Both the position numbers and the translations under genes were made by a program. From NCBI RefSeq assembly GCF_013348805.1, contig NZ_CP054690.1:2170001-2234000 (forward strand): a stretch of DNA of 64,000 nt, written 5' to 3'. Shown one piece after another: positions 36,275 through 45,376 of the stretch (positions are counted from its first letter, which is position 1; each line of letters starts with the position of its first letter). The notes beneath the pieces were generated by a model that did no database searches, was not told the DNA's origin, and was given only the letters and a program-made list of their open reading frames with translations. This DNA is from Rhodococcus sp. W8901. GTDB lineage: Bacteria; Actinomycetota; Actinomycetes; Mycobacteriales; Mycobacteriaceae.

Positions 36275-36301
36275 TATGGTAGTTAGGTAAAGCTAACCAA
36301 T
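36275..36301 (+). promoter_or_regulatory. Iron box (IdeR/DmdR type) with -10 box of the siderophore-interacting gene
   Basis: TATGGT (36275-36280) is followed by TTAGGTAAAGCTAACCAAT (36283-36301). The latter matches the 19-bp iron-box consensus TTAGGTTAGGCTAACCTAA at 15 positions. Iron-loaded IdeR bound here would block transcription from the overlapping promoter. Confidence 0.8.
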
Positions 36302-36331
36302 TGCTGTTTGGATCGTCAGGAGCGTGTCGCA

Positions 36332-37105
36332 GTGGCCAGGAAGACATCGACGTTGACAGTGGTGCGCACCGAGCGAATCGCGCCGCACATGGTTCGCGTC
36401 GTTCTGGGGGATCCGGGTTTCGAGTCCTTCGAATCTTCCGAGTTCACCGACTCGTACGTGAAGATCGAGTTCGGTCCCGCGGACGACCCGGTCCTGCGGA
36501 CGTACACGGTCCGATCCGTCGACCCGGTCGCGCGCGAGCTGGCGATCGACTTCGTCGTTCATGGCGACGAGGGTGTCGCGGGGCCCTGGGCCGCGTCCGC
36601 GGCGCCGGGGGAGACGCTGACCGTCCGCGGTCCCGGCGGTGCCTATGCGCCCCGGCCGGATGCCGACTGGCATCTCATCGCAGGTGACGAATCGGCGCTG
36701 CCGGCCATCTCGACGGCCGTCGCTGCCCTCGCGCCCGACGCGGTGGCCAGGGTCTTCATCGAGGTCGCCGACGAGCGCGACGAGGTCGCGCTGGCAGCCG
36801 GTGACGACGTGGAGATCACGTGGATCCACCGCGGCGTCACGTCCGACATCGCGGGGGACGATGTGGCGGGCGAGAACTCGCTACTGGTGACGGCGGTCCG
36901 CGAGATGGCCTGGCTGCCCGGCGACGTGCACGTGTTCATCCATGGGGAGGCGCAGGCCGTCATGCACGGCCTGCGCCCCTACATCCGGAAGGAACGCGGC
37001 GTCCCGGCCGCCTCGGCATCGATCTCCGGGTACTGGCGTCGCGGGCGCACGGAAGAGGGGTTCCGCGTGTGGAAGTCCGAACTGGCGGCTGCCGAGTCGG
37101 TCTGA
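36332..37105 (+). CDS. viuB: Siderophore-interacting FAD/NAD(P)H reductase (ViuB/SIP family)
   Basis: 257 residues. FAD-binding barrel with LRTYTVRSVDPVARELAIDFVVHGDEGVAGPWAASAAPGE, then the SIP NAD(P)H domain (HLIAGDESALPAISTAVAAL, VFIEVADERDEVAL) and the closing SGYWRRGRTEEGFRVWKSEL. Reduces ferric siderophore to release iron in the cytoplasm. Homologue of M. tuberculosis Rv2895c, located between dprA and xerC as here. AGGAG precedes the GTG at 36332. The iron box upstream predicts induction under iron starvation. Confidence 0.93.
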   Translation: MARKTSTLTVVRTERIAPHMVRVVLGDPGFESFESSEFTDSYVKIEFGPADDPVLRTYTVRSVDPVARELAIDFVVHGDEGVAGPWAASAAPGETLTVRGPGGAYAPRPDADWHLIAGDESALPAISTAVAALAPDAVARVFIEVADERDEVALAAGDDVEITWIHRGVTSDIAGDDVAGENSLLVTAVREMAWLPGDVHVFIHGEAQAVMHGLRPYIRKERGVPAASASISGYWRRGRTEEGFRVWKSELAAAESV

Positions 37106-37113
37106 GGTCGCGG

Positions 37114-38373
37114 TCACCCCGCCTCGTCGACGACCTGGCGGGGTGACGTGGACTGGGTCCGATCGTGCTCCGGAGTATCCGTCGGGTTCGGGTCGGCGGC
37201 GCGGGTCAGGACCGTGAGCGCGGTCATCGCGATCACGCCCGACGCGAGGATCGCGATCGCCATCGGCACGGCGGAATCGCCGCCGCCGATTCCCACGAGC
37301 GGGGACATGAGCGCCGCCAGCCCGAACTGCCCGGCGCCCATCAGCGCCGAACCGGTTCCGGCCGCCTCGGGGACCCGTCCCTGCGCCAAGGCTGTCGCGT
37401 TGCCCATGATGAAGCCGATGCTCGAGACGACGCCGAACATCAAGGGCAGCACGAGCCACATGTGGCTGCCGCCGATCGTGGTCGCGAGGGTCAGCAGAAG
37501 TCCGGAGGCCACCAAAAGGCTGACGCCGAAGGCGAGGAGTTGTCGGGGGTCGAACCGGCCGATCAGCTTGGTGTTGACGATGCTGCCGACCATGATGCCC
37601 AGCGAGTTGACCGCGAACACGATGGAGAACTGCCCGGGCGTCAGGCCGAGAACGTCCTGCACCACGAACGGCGACGCCGAGATGTACGAGAACAGGGCGC
37701 CGAATCCGAACGCGAACGTCAGGGCATAGCCGACGTACACGCGGTTGGTGGCGACGTACCGGATGTTGTGCGCCAACGCGGCCAGTCCGCCGCCGTGCCG
37801 GCGCTCGACGGGCAGCGTCTCCGGGACGACGGTGAGCACACCGACCAGCATCAGGACGGAAGCGGCCGTGAGGACCCAGAAGATGCCGCGCCAGCCGATC
37901 GGCCCCAGCAGCGCGCCGCCCATGAGTGGCGCGACGACGGGCGCCACCCCGCCGATGATCATCATGAGACTGAACAGGCGCGCCGCCGAGTCGCCCCGGG
38001 CTCGGTCGGCAATCACGGCGCGGGCCAACACGATTCCTGCGCCGCCACTGAGACCCTGGAGCAGTCGGGCGGCGATCAGAACGCCGATGTTGGGCGCGAT
38101 CGCGCACAGCAGACCGCTGATCGCGCACACGACGGTCGCGCCGATCAACAACTTGCGACGGCCGAGACCGTCGGACAGCGGCCCGATCAGCAACTGGCCG
38201 ATGCCGAGCCCGGCCATGAAGGTGGTCAGCGTCAACTGAACGTTCGTTGGGGACGTGCCGAGGCTGTCGGCCATCGACGGCAGGCCGGGCAGGTACATGT
38301 CCGTCGACAGGGGAGCAGTTGCCGAGATCAGAGCTAGAACGCAAAGCAGCGGAATAGGAATAGCGCGATTCAC
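37114..38373 (-). CDS. MFS drug exporter, Bcr/CflA family
   Basis: 419 residues, twelve helices. N-terminal signature [25 protein letters not shown] and [22 protein letters not shown] (motif A) are typical of Bcr/CflA exporters of bicyclomycin, sulphonamides and similar compounds. [22 protein letters not shown] is motif B, and [15 protein letters not shown] is motif C of antiporters. GTG start 6 nt from TAGGGT. Convergent with the siderophore gene, divergent from xerC. Export of a siderophore is possible but not shown; no iron box was seen before it. Confidence 0.9.
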   Translation of the reverse strand: MNRAIPIPLLCVLALISATAPLSTDMYLPGLPSMADSLGTSPTNVQLTLTTFMAGLGIGQLLIGPLSDGLGRRKLLIGATVVCAISGLLCAIAPNIGVLIAARLLQGLSGGAGIVLARAVIADRARGDSAARLFSLMMIIGGVAPVVAPLMGGALLGPIGWRGIFWVLTAASVLMLVGVLTVVPETLPVERRHGGGLAALAHNIRYVATNRVYVGYALTFAFGFGALFSYISASPFVVQDVLGLTPGQFSIVFAVNSLGIMVGSIVNTKLIGRFDPRQLLAFGVSLLVASGLLLTLATTIGGSHMWLVLPLMFGVVSSIGFIMGNATALAQGRVPEAAGTGSALMGAGQFGLAALMSPLVGIGGGDSAVPMAIAILASGVIAMTALTVLTRAADPNPTDTPEHDRTQSTSPRQVVDEAG

Positions 38374-38379
38374 GCGAGA

Positions 38380-38385
38380 ACCCTA
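38380..38385 (-). promoter_or_regulatory. -10 box of the MFS exporter
   Basis: TAGGGT on the minus strand with 6 nt to the GTG ending at 38373. Confidence 0.45.
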
Positions 38386-38434
38386 CCGGCGCGGCCGCTT
38401 GCGAATTCGCGAGGACGCCGCGACCGTTGTCGGT

Positions 38435-39373
38435 ATGGACGTCGACCCGAACCCGCAGCTGTCGCCCGGGCTGCGCACGCATCTCGACGACTACGCGGAG
38501 TATCTGAGGCTCGAGCGGGGGCGTTCGGAGCACACCGTGCGCGCCTATCTCGCCGACGTCCGGAGCCTGCTCGAGTACGGGACCCGCGACCGGCCCGACG
38601 CGACACTGGCCGATCTCGATCTGCGGGTCCTGCGCGGCTGGCTCGGAGGGCAGGCCGCCGCCGGTGTCGCCCGCACCACCCTCGCCCGACGGACGTCGTC
38701 GGCGAAGGGGTTCACCGGGTGGGCGCAGCGGACCGGCCGGATGGAGGTCGACCCCGGGGTCCGGCTCGTCGCGCCGAAAGCGCACCGCACGCTCCCGCCG
38801 GTCCTGCGCCAGGAACAGGCGGCCGAGGCGATGGCCGCCGCGCAGTCCGGTGCCGATCAGGAGGACCCGATCGCGCTGCGGGACCGGCTGATCGTGGAAC
38901 TGCTCTACTCGACAGGAATCCGCGTCGGCGAACTGTGCGGGCTCGACGTCGCCGACATCGACAGCAGTCGGCGCGTGCTGCGGGTGCTCGGCAAGGGCGA
39001 CAAGGAACGCGTGGTTCCGTACGGCCTGCCCGCGGAGGATGCAATCGACGCGTGGCTGCGTGCGGGCCGACCCGAACTCGCGAACGCGCGATCCGGCGAC
39101 GCCCTGCTGCTCGGGCGCCGCGGCGGACGTCTCGATCAGCGTCAGGCTCGCAGCGTCGTGCACGACGTGGTCCAGGCCGTGCCGGGCGCGCCCGACCTCG
39201 CGCCGCACGGGCTCAGGCACTCGGCGGCGACGCACCTGCTCGAGGGCGGAGCCGACCTGCGTGTGGTCCAGGAACTGCTGGGGCATTCGAGTCTGGCGAC
39301 CACCCAGCTCTACACGCACGTCTCGGTGGCCCGACTGCGCGCCGTCCACGACCAGGCTCATCCCCGCGCCTGA
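38435..39373 (+). CDS. xerC: Tyrosine recombinase XerC
   Basis: 312 residues, chromosome-dimer resolvase. N-terminal core-binding domain ([26 protein letters not shown]), and a complete catalytic set: Arg163 (TGIRVGEL), Lys187 (GKGDKER), His258 and Arg261 ([20 protein letters not shown]), His284 ([15 protein letters not shown]) and nucleophile Tyr293. ATG 38435. The position matches M. tuberculosis Rv2894c, so it is the housekeeping XerC and not a phage integrase. Its last 16 bases overlap the convergent M23 gene. Confidence 0.95.
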   Translation: MDVDPNPQLSPGLRTHLDDYAEYLRLERGRSEHTVRAYLADVRSLLEYGTRDRPDATLADLDLRVLRGWLGGQAAAGVARTTLARRTSSAKGFTGWAQRTGRMEVDPGVRLVAPKAHRTLPPVLRQEQAAEAMAAAQSGADQEDPIALRDRLIVELLYSTGIRVGELCGLDVADIDSSRRVLRVLGKGDKERVVPYGLPAEDAIDAWLRAGRPELANARSGDALLLGRRGGRLDQRQARSVVHDVVQAVPGAPDLAPHGLRHSAATHLLEGGADLRVVQELLGHSSLATTQLYTHVSVARLRAVHDQAHPRA

Positions 39374-39939
39374 CCGGCGACGGTCGGCAACAGCCGGATC
39401 GGCACCGCCCGGACCAGCGGCAGCGGGTCGAGGTACTCCCGGTCCCGCCTCAGCCCCCAGTGCAGGCACGCCGTCGCCGCGCACTCGGGATGCCCGGGTG
39501 CGACGGTGCCGAGGACGGTGCCGCGTTCCACCCGTCGGCCGGCGGTGACCGACGCGTCCACCGGCTCGTACGTGGTCCGCAGACCGCCCGGGTGATCGAC
39601 CGAGACGACGGGCTTCCCGGCGACCGAACCGGCGAAGACCACCGTGCCGGGGCCGGCGGCGAGCACCGGTTGGCCCGGCGCCGCCGCCAGGTCGACGCCG
39701 CGGTGCCCGGGCAGCCAGTTCCGGTCGGGCTTGTCGAACGCCCGCGTCACCCTCGGTCGGGGGTGCAGCGGCCAATCGAACGCCGCGCGTGCCGTGTCGG
39801 CGGTGGGGGCCGGCTCGGCGGGAGGCGGCGCCGGTCGCGGTGCGGCGGCGACCGTGGGGGAGACGACCGACGGGGAGACGCAGAAACAGAACAGTGCTGC
39901 CGTGATCACGATGCAGCAGGCGGCGCGGGGAAACCTCAT
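39358..39939 (-). CDS. Secreted M23 peptidase (LytM-like)
   Basis: 193 residues. Signal peptide [20 protein letters not shown], a Pro/Ala linker, and an M23 metalloendopeptidase domain with [26 protein letters not shown] (zinc ligands His and Asp), a missing-loop form of the family, and [15 protein letters not shown] (HxG zinc/catalytic His). Homologue of M. tuberculosis Rv2891, also before rpsB. Probably cuts or binds peptidoglycan peptide bridges. ATG 39939. Confidence 0.88.
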   Translation of the reverse strand: MRFPRAACCIVITAALFCFCVSPSVVSPTVAAAPRPAPPPAEPAPTADTARAAFDWPLHPRPRVTRAFDKPDRNWLPGHRGVDLAAAPGQPVLAAGPGTVVFAGSVAGKPVVSVDHPGGLRTTYEPVDASVTAGRRVERGTVLGTVAPGHPECAATACLHWGLRRDREYLDPLPLVRAVPIRLLPTVAGQARG

Positions 39940-39986
39940 GGAGCGACTCTGGCGCGCAATCCGTCACGTGCGGCACCCATCCCTCG

Positions 39987-40019
39987 ATCTGTGGATGGAC
40001 GAATTCGTCATCCACAGAT
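39987..40019. repeat. 33-nt palindrome with inverted DnaA-box-like arms
   Basis: Arms ATCTGTGGAT and ATCCACAGAT flank the internal palindrome GACGAATTCGTC, with a single unpaired G at 39997. Each arm contains an ATCCACA core as in DnaA boxes, in opposite orientation. Confidence 0.6.
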
Positions 40020-40068
40020 TTGCCGGCCGGACTCGCCACCTGCGGCTTCCTGATCCGTGAGTCTCGGG

Positions 40069-40098
40069 TTAGGAACGGTGGCGGCGAGGCCGTACACT
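40069..40098 (+). promoter_or_regulatory. Promoter of rpsB-tsf
   Basis: TTAGGA (40069-40074) and TACACT (40093-40098), 18-bp spacer, about 155 nt upstream of rpsB. Confidence 0.4.
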
Positions 40099-40260
40099 TG
40101 TCGAGCGGTCTGTGCACGCACAGTCCGACTTCGCGCGCCCGCGCATTATCCGGTCTTCGGCTGGTCCTGCATTCGTGCAGGTCCGACGATCGGGCGGGCG
40201 CCAGGGCAGAGGTCACCCGACCACTGCAGCAACCGGCAATGAAAGAAGAGGTACACAGCC

Positions 40261-41157
40261 ATGGCTGTTGTGACCATGAGGCAGCTGCTCGACAGCGGCG
40301 CACACTTCGGGCACCAGACCCGCCGTTGGAACCCGAAGATGAAGCGGTTCATCTTCACCGACCGCAACGGCATCTACATCATCGACCTGCAGCAGACGCT
40401 GACGTACATCGACAAGGCGTACGAGTTCGTCAAGGAGACTGTCGCCCACGGCGGCACCGTCCTGTTCGTCGGTACCAAGAAGCAGGCTCAGGAGTCCATC
40501 GCGGGCGAGGCAACTCGCGTCGGGATGCCCTACGTCAACCAGCGTTGGCTCGGCGGCATGCTCACCAACTTCTCGACGGTCCACAAGCGCCTGCAGCGCC
40601 TGAAGGAGCTCGAGTCGATGGAGCAGACCGGCGGTTTCGAGGGTCGCACCAAGAAGGAAATCCTCATGCTCACGCGTGAGATGACCAAGCTCGACCGCAC
40701 CCTCGGCGGCATCCGGGACATGGCCAAGGTTCCGTCGGCCATCTGGGTCGTCGACACCAACAAGGAGCACATCGCCGTCGGCGAGGCGCGCAAGCTGAAC
40801 ATCCCGGTCATCGCGATCCTGGATACCAACTGCGACCCCGACGTCGTCGACTACCCGATCCCGGGCAACGACGATGCGATCCGCAGCGCCGCCCTGCTGA
40901 CCAAGGTCGTCGCTTCGGCGGTGGCCGAGGGCGTGCAGGCCCGTGCCGGTCTGAGCGCCGACAAGGACGCCAAGCCGGAGGCCGGCGCCGGCGAGCCCCT
41001 CGCCGAGTGGGAGCAGGAGCTCCTCTCGCAGGCTGCTCCGGCCGCCGACGTGATCACGGAGGGTGGCCCCGAGTCCCCGCGTGAGGCTGTCGCCGAGGCC
41101 GATTCCAAGCTCGCCGAGGCTCCCGCGGACGTCGCGGACGCCGAGAAGCAGGCCTAG
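40261..41157 (+). CDS. rpsB: 30S ribosomal protein S2
   Basis: 298 residues: [124 protein letters not shown]. An Ala/Glu-rich tail of about 50 residues is the actinobacterial extension. ATG with AAGAAGAGG upstream. Confidence 0.98.
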   Translation: MAVVTMRQLLDSGAHFGHQTRRWNPKMKRFIFTDRNGIYIIDLQQTLTYIDKAYEFVKETVAHGGTVLFVGTKKQAQESIAGEATRVGMPYVNQRWLGGMLTNFSTVHKRLQRLKELESMEQTGGFEGRTKKEILMLTREMTKLDRTLGGIRDMAKVPSAIWVVDTNKEHIAVGEARKLNIPVIAILDTNCDPDVVDYPIPGNDDAIRSAALLTKVVASAVAEGVQARAGLSADKDAKPEAGAGEPLAEWEQELLSQAAPAADVITEGGPESPREAVAEADSKLAEAPADVADAEKQA

Positions 41158-41163
41158 TTGATT

Positions 41164-41193
41164 CGGCCCCGACCGTAATCCCGGTCGGGGCCG
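41164..41193 (+). terminator. rpsB-tsf intergenic hairpin
   Basis: 12-bp stem CGGCCCCGACCG / CGGTCGGGGCCG with loop TAATCC, followed by TTT. Likely a partial terminator that sets S2 above EF-Ts. Confidence 0.75.
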
Positions 41194-41265
41194 TTTCACT
41201 CAGCTGCTTTTGCCTGGCACCGCTGAGTCAGGCATCCGAAACTCATCCGAGGAGGATTGCCCCCG

Positions 41266-42090
41266 ATGGCGAATTACACCGCCGCTGACGTCAAGCGGCT
41301 CCGCGAGCTCACCGGCTCCGGAATGATGGACTGCAAGAACGCGCTCGCTGAGACGGACGGCGACTTCGACAAGGCTGTCGAGCTGCTCCGCATCAAGGGT
41401 GCCAAGGACGTGGGCAAGCGCGCCGAGCGCACCACGGCCGAGGGCCTGGTCGCGGCCAAGGACGGCGTCATGATCGAGATCAACGCCGAGACCGACTTCG
41501 TCGCCAAGAACGCCGAGTTCCAGGAGCTGGCCGACAAGGTCGTCGCCGTGGCTGCCGCCGGCAAGCCGGCCGACCTGGAGGCCCTCAAGGCCCTCGCGGT
41601 CGACGGCAAGACCGTCGACGCCCTGGTCCAGGAGCTCTCCGCCAAGATCGGCGAGAAGCTCGAGCTGCGTCGTGTCGTCTCCTTCGACGGCCCGGTCGCG
41701 ACCTACCTGCACAAGCGCGCCTCCGATCTGCCCCCGGGCGTCGGCGTGCTCGTCGAGTACACCGGTGAGGGCGATGCTGCCGCTGAGGCCGCTCGCGCCG
41801 CCGCGATGCAGGTCGCTGCGCTCAAGGCCAAGTACGTCACTCGCGACGAGGTCCCCGCGGACATCGTCGAGGCCGAGCGTCGTATCGCCGAGCAGACGGC
41901 CAAGGAGGAGGGCAAGCCCGAGGCTGCGCTCCCCAAGATCGTCGAGGGTCGCGTCAACGGCTACTACAAGGACGTCGTCCTGACCGAGCAGTCCTCGGTC
42001 ACCGACTCCAAGAAGACCGTCAAGGCCATCCTGGACGAGGCCGGCGTCACGATCACCCGCTTCGCGCGGTTCGAGGTCGGCGCCAGCTAG
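41266..42090 (+). CDS. tsf: Elongation factor Ts
   Basis: 274 residues. N-terminal UBA-like domain [41 protein letters not shown], core motif [32 protein letters not shown]. Exchanges GDP for GTP on EF-Tu. ATG 41266 with GAGGAGG 10 nt upstream. In the 279 bp that follow (42091-42369) I see no gene, only GC-rich short inverted repeats and the region that must hold the pyrH promoter. Confidence 0.98.
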   Translation: MANYTAADVKRLRELTGSGMMDCKNALAETDGDFDKAVELLRIKGAKDVGKRAERTTAEGLVAAKDGVMIEINAETDFVAKNAEFQELADKVVAVAAAGKPADLEALKALAVDGKTVDALVQELSAKIGEKLELRRVVSFDGPVATYLHKRASDLPPGVGVLVEYTGEGDAAAEAARAAAMQVAALKAKYVTRDEVPADIVEAERRIAEQTAKEEGKPEAALPKIVEGRVNGYYKDVVLTEQSSVTDSKKTVKAILDEAGVTITRFARFEVGAS

Positions 42091-42369
42091 TCGCACTTCC
42101 ACACATCGGCCCCGCCGGCCGGGTGGGTGCAGTCGTCGATCCGGTTCATCCGGATCGTCGGTCCGCCCATTCGGTCCGTGCGGGGCCGACGTGTGCGGTG
42201 GGTGGGGTCAGCGCTGGTGATCCCGGGCCGATGAGGCAGGATGGTAGAGCCTGTTCCGGAGGATCTGCCGGACGGGTCCTCGACGTCTGGCCCGGCCCGT
42301 TCGTGGCCCGCTCGCCGAAGAACCGCAATACTTCTAGAACCGCACAACCTGCAGAACCGAGGGAGAGTT

Positions 42370-43098
42370 ATGACCGCACCGGCCGACGAACGTCCAGGAT
42401 TCCGACGTGTGCTCCTCAAGCTCGGCGGTGAAATGTTCGGTGGCGGCAAGGTCGGGCTCGATCCGGACGTCGTGACGACGGTCGCCGAGCAGATCGCCGA
42501 GGTGGTGCGCTCGGGTGTTCAGGTCGCGGTGGTCATCGGTGGCGGCAACTTCTTCCGTGGCGCCGAGTTGCAGCAGCGAGGTCTCGACCGCGCGCGCTCG
42601 GACTACATGGGCATGCTCGGTACCGTGATGAACTGCCTTGCGCTGCAGGACTTCCTGGAGAAGCAGGGCATCGATACCCGCGTGCAGACCGCCATCACGA
42701 TGGGGCAGGTCGCCGAGCCGTATCTTCCGCTGCGGGCCCGCCGCCACCTGGAGAAGGGGCGCGTGGTGATCTTCGGTGCAGGCATGGGCATGCCGTACTT
42801 CTCGACCGACACGACGGCAGCGCAGCGCGCCCTCGAGATCGGCGCCGAGGTGGTGCTCATGGCGAAGGCCGTCGACGGCGTGTACTCCGCCGATCCGCGC
42901 CTCGACCCGGACGCGACGATGTACTCCGAGGTCACCCACCGCGAGGTGATCGAGAAGGGTCTCAAGGTCGCCGATGCGACCGCTTTCAGCCTCTGCATGG
43001 ACAACCAGATGCCGATGATGGTCTTCAACCTGTTGACGCGGGGAAATATCGCGCGCGCGGTGTCCGGTGAGAAGATCGGAACGTTGGTCAAGTCATGA
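42370..43098 (+). CDS. pyrH: UMP kinase
   Basis: 242 residues. Amino-acid-kinase fold: [108 protein letters not shown]. Phosphorylates UMP. ATG 42370 with AGGGAGAG upstream. Followed by frr after 67 bp. Confidence 0.97.
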   Translation: MTAPADERPGFRRVLLKLGGEMFGGGKVGLDPDVVTTVAEQIAEVVRSGVQVAVVIGGGNFFRGAELQQRGLDRARSDYMGMLGTVMNCLALQDFLEKQGIDTRVQTAITMGQVAEPYLPLRARRHLEKGRVVIFGAGMGMPYFSTDTTAAQRALEIGAEVVLMAKAVDGVYSADPRLDPDATMYSEVTHREVIEKGLKVADATAFSLCMDNQMPMMVFNLLTRGNIARAVSGEKIGTLVKS

Positions 43099-43165
43099 TG
43101 TCGTGCAGCACGATCAAGATGCGGGACGTATTCGAGCGTCACACGAACGAGACGGAGGAACAGCC

Positions 43166-43723
43166 GTGATTGATGAAGCTCTCTTCGAGGCCGAGGAGAA
43201 GATGGAGAAGGCCATCACGGTTGCGAAGGACGACCTCGGCTCCATCCGGACCGGTCGAGCCAACCCGGGCATGTTCAACCGAATCGTCATCGAGTACTAC
43301 GGTTCCATGACGCCGATCACGCAGCTCGCGAGCATCAACGTGCCCGAGGCGCGGATGGTCATCATCAAGCCCTACGAGGCGTCGCAGCTCGGACCGATCG
43401 AGAACGCCATCCGCAACTCCGACCTGGGCGTCAACCCCAGCAACGACGGCAGCATCATTCGCATCTCGGTCCCGCAGCTCACCGAGGAGCGTCGTCGCGA
43501 GTTCGTGAAGCAGGCGAAGGGCAAGGGCGAGGACGCCAAGGTCTCGATCCGCAACGTCCGCCGCAAGACGATGGACGAGCTGTCGCGCATCCAGAAGGAC
43601 GGCGAGGCCGGCGAGGACGAGGTCGGTCGCGCCGAGAAGGAGCTCGACAAGACCACCGCGCGCTACGTCAGCCAGATCGACGACCTGGTGAAGCACAAGG
43701 AAGCAGAATTGATGGAGGTTTAG
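43166..43723 (+). CDS. frr: Ribosome recycling factor
   Basis: 185 residues: three-helix and alpha/beta domains with [93 protein letters not shown] and [15 protein letters not shown] 43166 with ACGGAGGA upstream. Only 2 bp separate its stop from the cdsA start. Confidence 0.98.
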   Translation: MIDEALFEAEEKMEKAITVAKDDLGSIRTGRANPGMFNRIVIEYYGSMTPITQLASINVPEARMVIIKPYEASQLGPIENAIRNSDLGVNPSNDGSIIRISVPQLTEERRREFVKQAKGKGEDAKVSIRNVRRKTMDELSRIQKDGEAGEDEVGRAEKELDKTTARYVSQIDDLVKHKEAELMEV

Positions 43724-43725
43724 CC

Positions 43726-44586
43726 GTGGGGAAAGCTGACGGCGCCTCCGCGGCGACCGCCGCCCCGGCCTCCAAAGCTGGACGCAACCTGCCTGCCGCG
43801 ATCGCCGTCGGCGGCGGCATCGGTGTTGCGTTGATCTTGATCCTGACCTTCGCGCCGCTGGTGTGGATCGGTGTTGTTGCCGTGGCGATGGCGATCGCCA
43901 CGTGGGAGGTCGCCAAGCGACTGGGCGAGGCCGACATCCGCGTCCCGGTGATTCCCCTGCTGCTCGGCGGTCAGGCCGTCATCTGGCTCAGCTGGCCGTA
44001 CGGGACCGAGGGGGTGCTCGGTGCGTTCGCCGGCACGGTGCTGGTGTGCATGGTGTGGCGCCTGTTCGACCACGGCCTCAAGGCCACGCCGCGCAACTTC
44101 CTGCGGGACACCGCGATCACGGTCTTCGTTGCCGCGTGGATTCCGCTGCTGGCGTCCTTCGCGACGCTGATGGTGCTGCAGGACGACGGCGCAGGCCGGG
44201 TGCTCTGCCTCATGATCATCGTGGTGTGCTCCGACGTGGGCGGCTACGTCGCGGGCGTGTTCTTCGGCAAGCATCCGATGGTGCCGGCGATCAGCCCCAA
44301 GAAGTCCTGGGAGGGCTTCGCCGGGTCGCTCGTTTTCTGCGTCATCGGTGGCGTCCTCACCGTGACGTTCATCCTGGACGCGAACCCGTTCATCGGCGCC
44401 CTCCTGGGCGTTGCGCTGGTGTTCACCGCGACGCTCGGTGACCTGATCGAATCCCAGGTCAAGCGCGAACTGGGAATCAAGGACATGGGCACCCTGCTGC
44501 CCGGGCACGGCGGCATCATGGATCGTCTCGATTCGTTGCTGCCGTCCGCTTTCGTCACCTGGCTCGTTCTCACCGTCCTGGTGTGA
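43726..44586 (+). CDS. cdsA: Phosphatidate cytidylyltransferase
   Basis: 286 residues, about eight membrane helices. The family signature is complete near the C-terminus: GDLIESQVKRELGIKDMGTLLPGHGGIMDRLDSLLPS. Makes CDP-diacylglycerol from CTP and phosphatidate for phosphatidylinositol, cardiolipin and PE synthesis. GTG start with GGAGG in the end of frr. The stop overlaps the next GTG (GTGA). Confidence 0.97.
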   Translation: MGKADGASAATAAPASKAGRNLPAAIAVGGGIGVALILILTFAPLVWIGVVAVAMAIATWEVAKRLGEADIRVPVIPLLLGGQAVIWLSWPYGTEGVLGAFAGTVLVCMVWRLFDHGLKATPRNFLRDTAITVFVAAWIPLLASFATLMVLQDDGAGRVLCLMIIVVCSDVGGYVAGVFFGKHPMVPAISPKKSWEGFAGSLVFCVIGGVLTVTFILDANPFIGALLGVALVFTATLGDLIESQVKRELGIKDMGTLLPGHGGIMDRLDSLLPSAFVTWLVLTVLV

Positions 44587-45326
44587 GCCGCGCCGACCGC
44601 GGCCGGGGGAGCGCTCGGGGAACGATCCCGAGCCCCAACATCTGGCACTGGCCCGACATCTACGAGGTCGAGAACCGTGCCCAGGACGTCGACGGCGTCG
44701 TGTTCGGCGTACTCGCCGAGGTCGCGGACTGGCGCGACCGCGACGTCCTCGACCTCGGCTGCGGTGCAGGTTTCCACCTGCCCCTGTTCGCGGAGACGGC
44801 CCGGTCGGTGGTAGGTGTCGAGCCGCATCCGCCGCTGGTGGCGGCAGCGCGCCGCCGCACCGCCGGACACGCCGCGGTCAGTGTTGTCGAAGGATCCGCG
44901 GACGCGCTTCCGCTGCCCGACGACAGCGTCGATGTCGTGCACGCGCGCACCGCATACTTCTTCGGTCCCGGATGCGGTCCAGGCATTCTCGAGGCGATGC
45001 GGGTGCTCCGTCCCGGCGGGGTGCTCGCGATCGTCGACCTCGATGCGACCGTCGCCCCGTACGGCGGGTGGATGCGCGCGGACCTTCCGCATTACGACCC
45101 GGTGGCCGTCGAGGCCTTCTTCGACGCACAGGGTTTCGCGATGCGTCGGGTGCGGACCCGATGGGAGTTCGAGGGCAGGGACGCGTTGCGTGCGGTGCTG
45201 GGCATCGAGTTCACCGCGCGGACCGCGGCCCGTGCGTTCGCCGAAACGCCGGGCCTGGGACTGGAAGTCGGCTACCGCATCCACACGAGGGTGGTGTCGA
45301 GCGGTCTCATCCTTCCGTCTGGTTAG
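44583..45326 (+). CDS. Class I SAM-dependent methyltransferase
   Basis: 247 residues. SAM-binding motif I is VLDLGCGAGFHLPLF (about 55-69), then VVGVEPHPPLVAAARRRT, and motif with VVEGSADALPLPDDSVDVVHARTAYFFGPG; post-motif LRPGGVLAIVDLD. Type 11 methyltransferase fold. Coupled to cdsA by a 4-nt overlap; in M. tuberculosis the cdsA-rlmN area also holds small enzymes of unknown target. Substrate unknown. Confidence 0.85.
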   Translation: MSRADRGRGSARGTIPSPNIWHWPDIYEVENRAQDVDGVVFGVLAEVADWRDRDVLDLGCGAGFHLPLFAETARSVVGVEPHPPLVAAARRRTAGHAAVSVVEGSADALPLPDDSVDVVHARTAYFFGPGCGPGILEAMRVLRPGGVLAIVDLDATVAPYGGWMRADLPHYDPVAVEAFFDAQGFAMRRVRTRWEFEGRDALRAVLGIEFTARTAARAFAETPGLGLEVGYRIHTRVVSSGLILPSG

Positions 45327-45376
45327 TGTTACTCGGAGTATTGACACTGGCGCTGCCGTCGTGTGAGCTGGGCCTC

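Larger units (their letters stand above)
39940..40260. other. Intergenic region M23 - rpsB: palindrome, promoter and structured leader
   Basis: 321 bp without a gene. It holds a 33-nt near-perfect palindrome at 39987-40019, a -35/-10 pair at 40069-40098, and a roughly 160-nt rpsB leader that contains CCTGCA-TTCG-TGCAGG (40166-40181), a 6-bp stem with a UUCG tetraloop. Confidence 0.6.

Noticed and set aside
38435-39373. xerC as an integrase of a mobile island
   Set aside because: Its place next to the viuB, M23 peptidase and rpsB genes matches the housekeeping xerC locus of mycobacteria, and no att repeat or phage gene is near.
36881-40303. Very long open frames antisense to known genes, for example a 1140-codon minus-strand frame here and a 1010-codon plus-strand frame at 5951-8983
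   Set aside because: They run across several well-supported genes and intergenic regions, have no protein-family signatures, and are expected from the lack of A/T-rich stop codons at this GC content.
42091-42369. Small open frames between tsf and pyrH
   Set aside because: No consistent third-position G/C bias, no ribosome site with a plausible start, and no recognisable protein.
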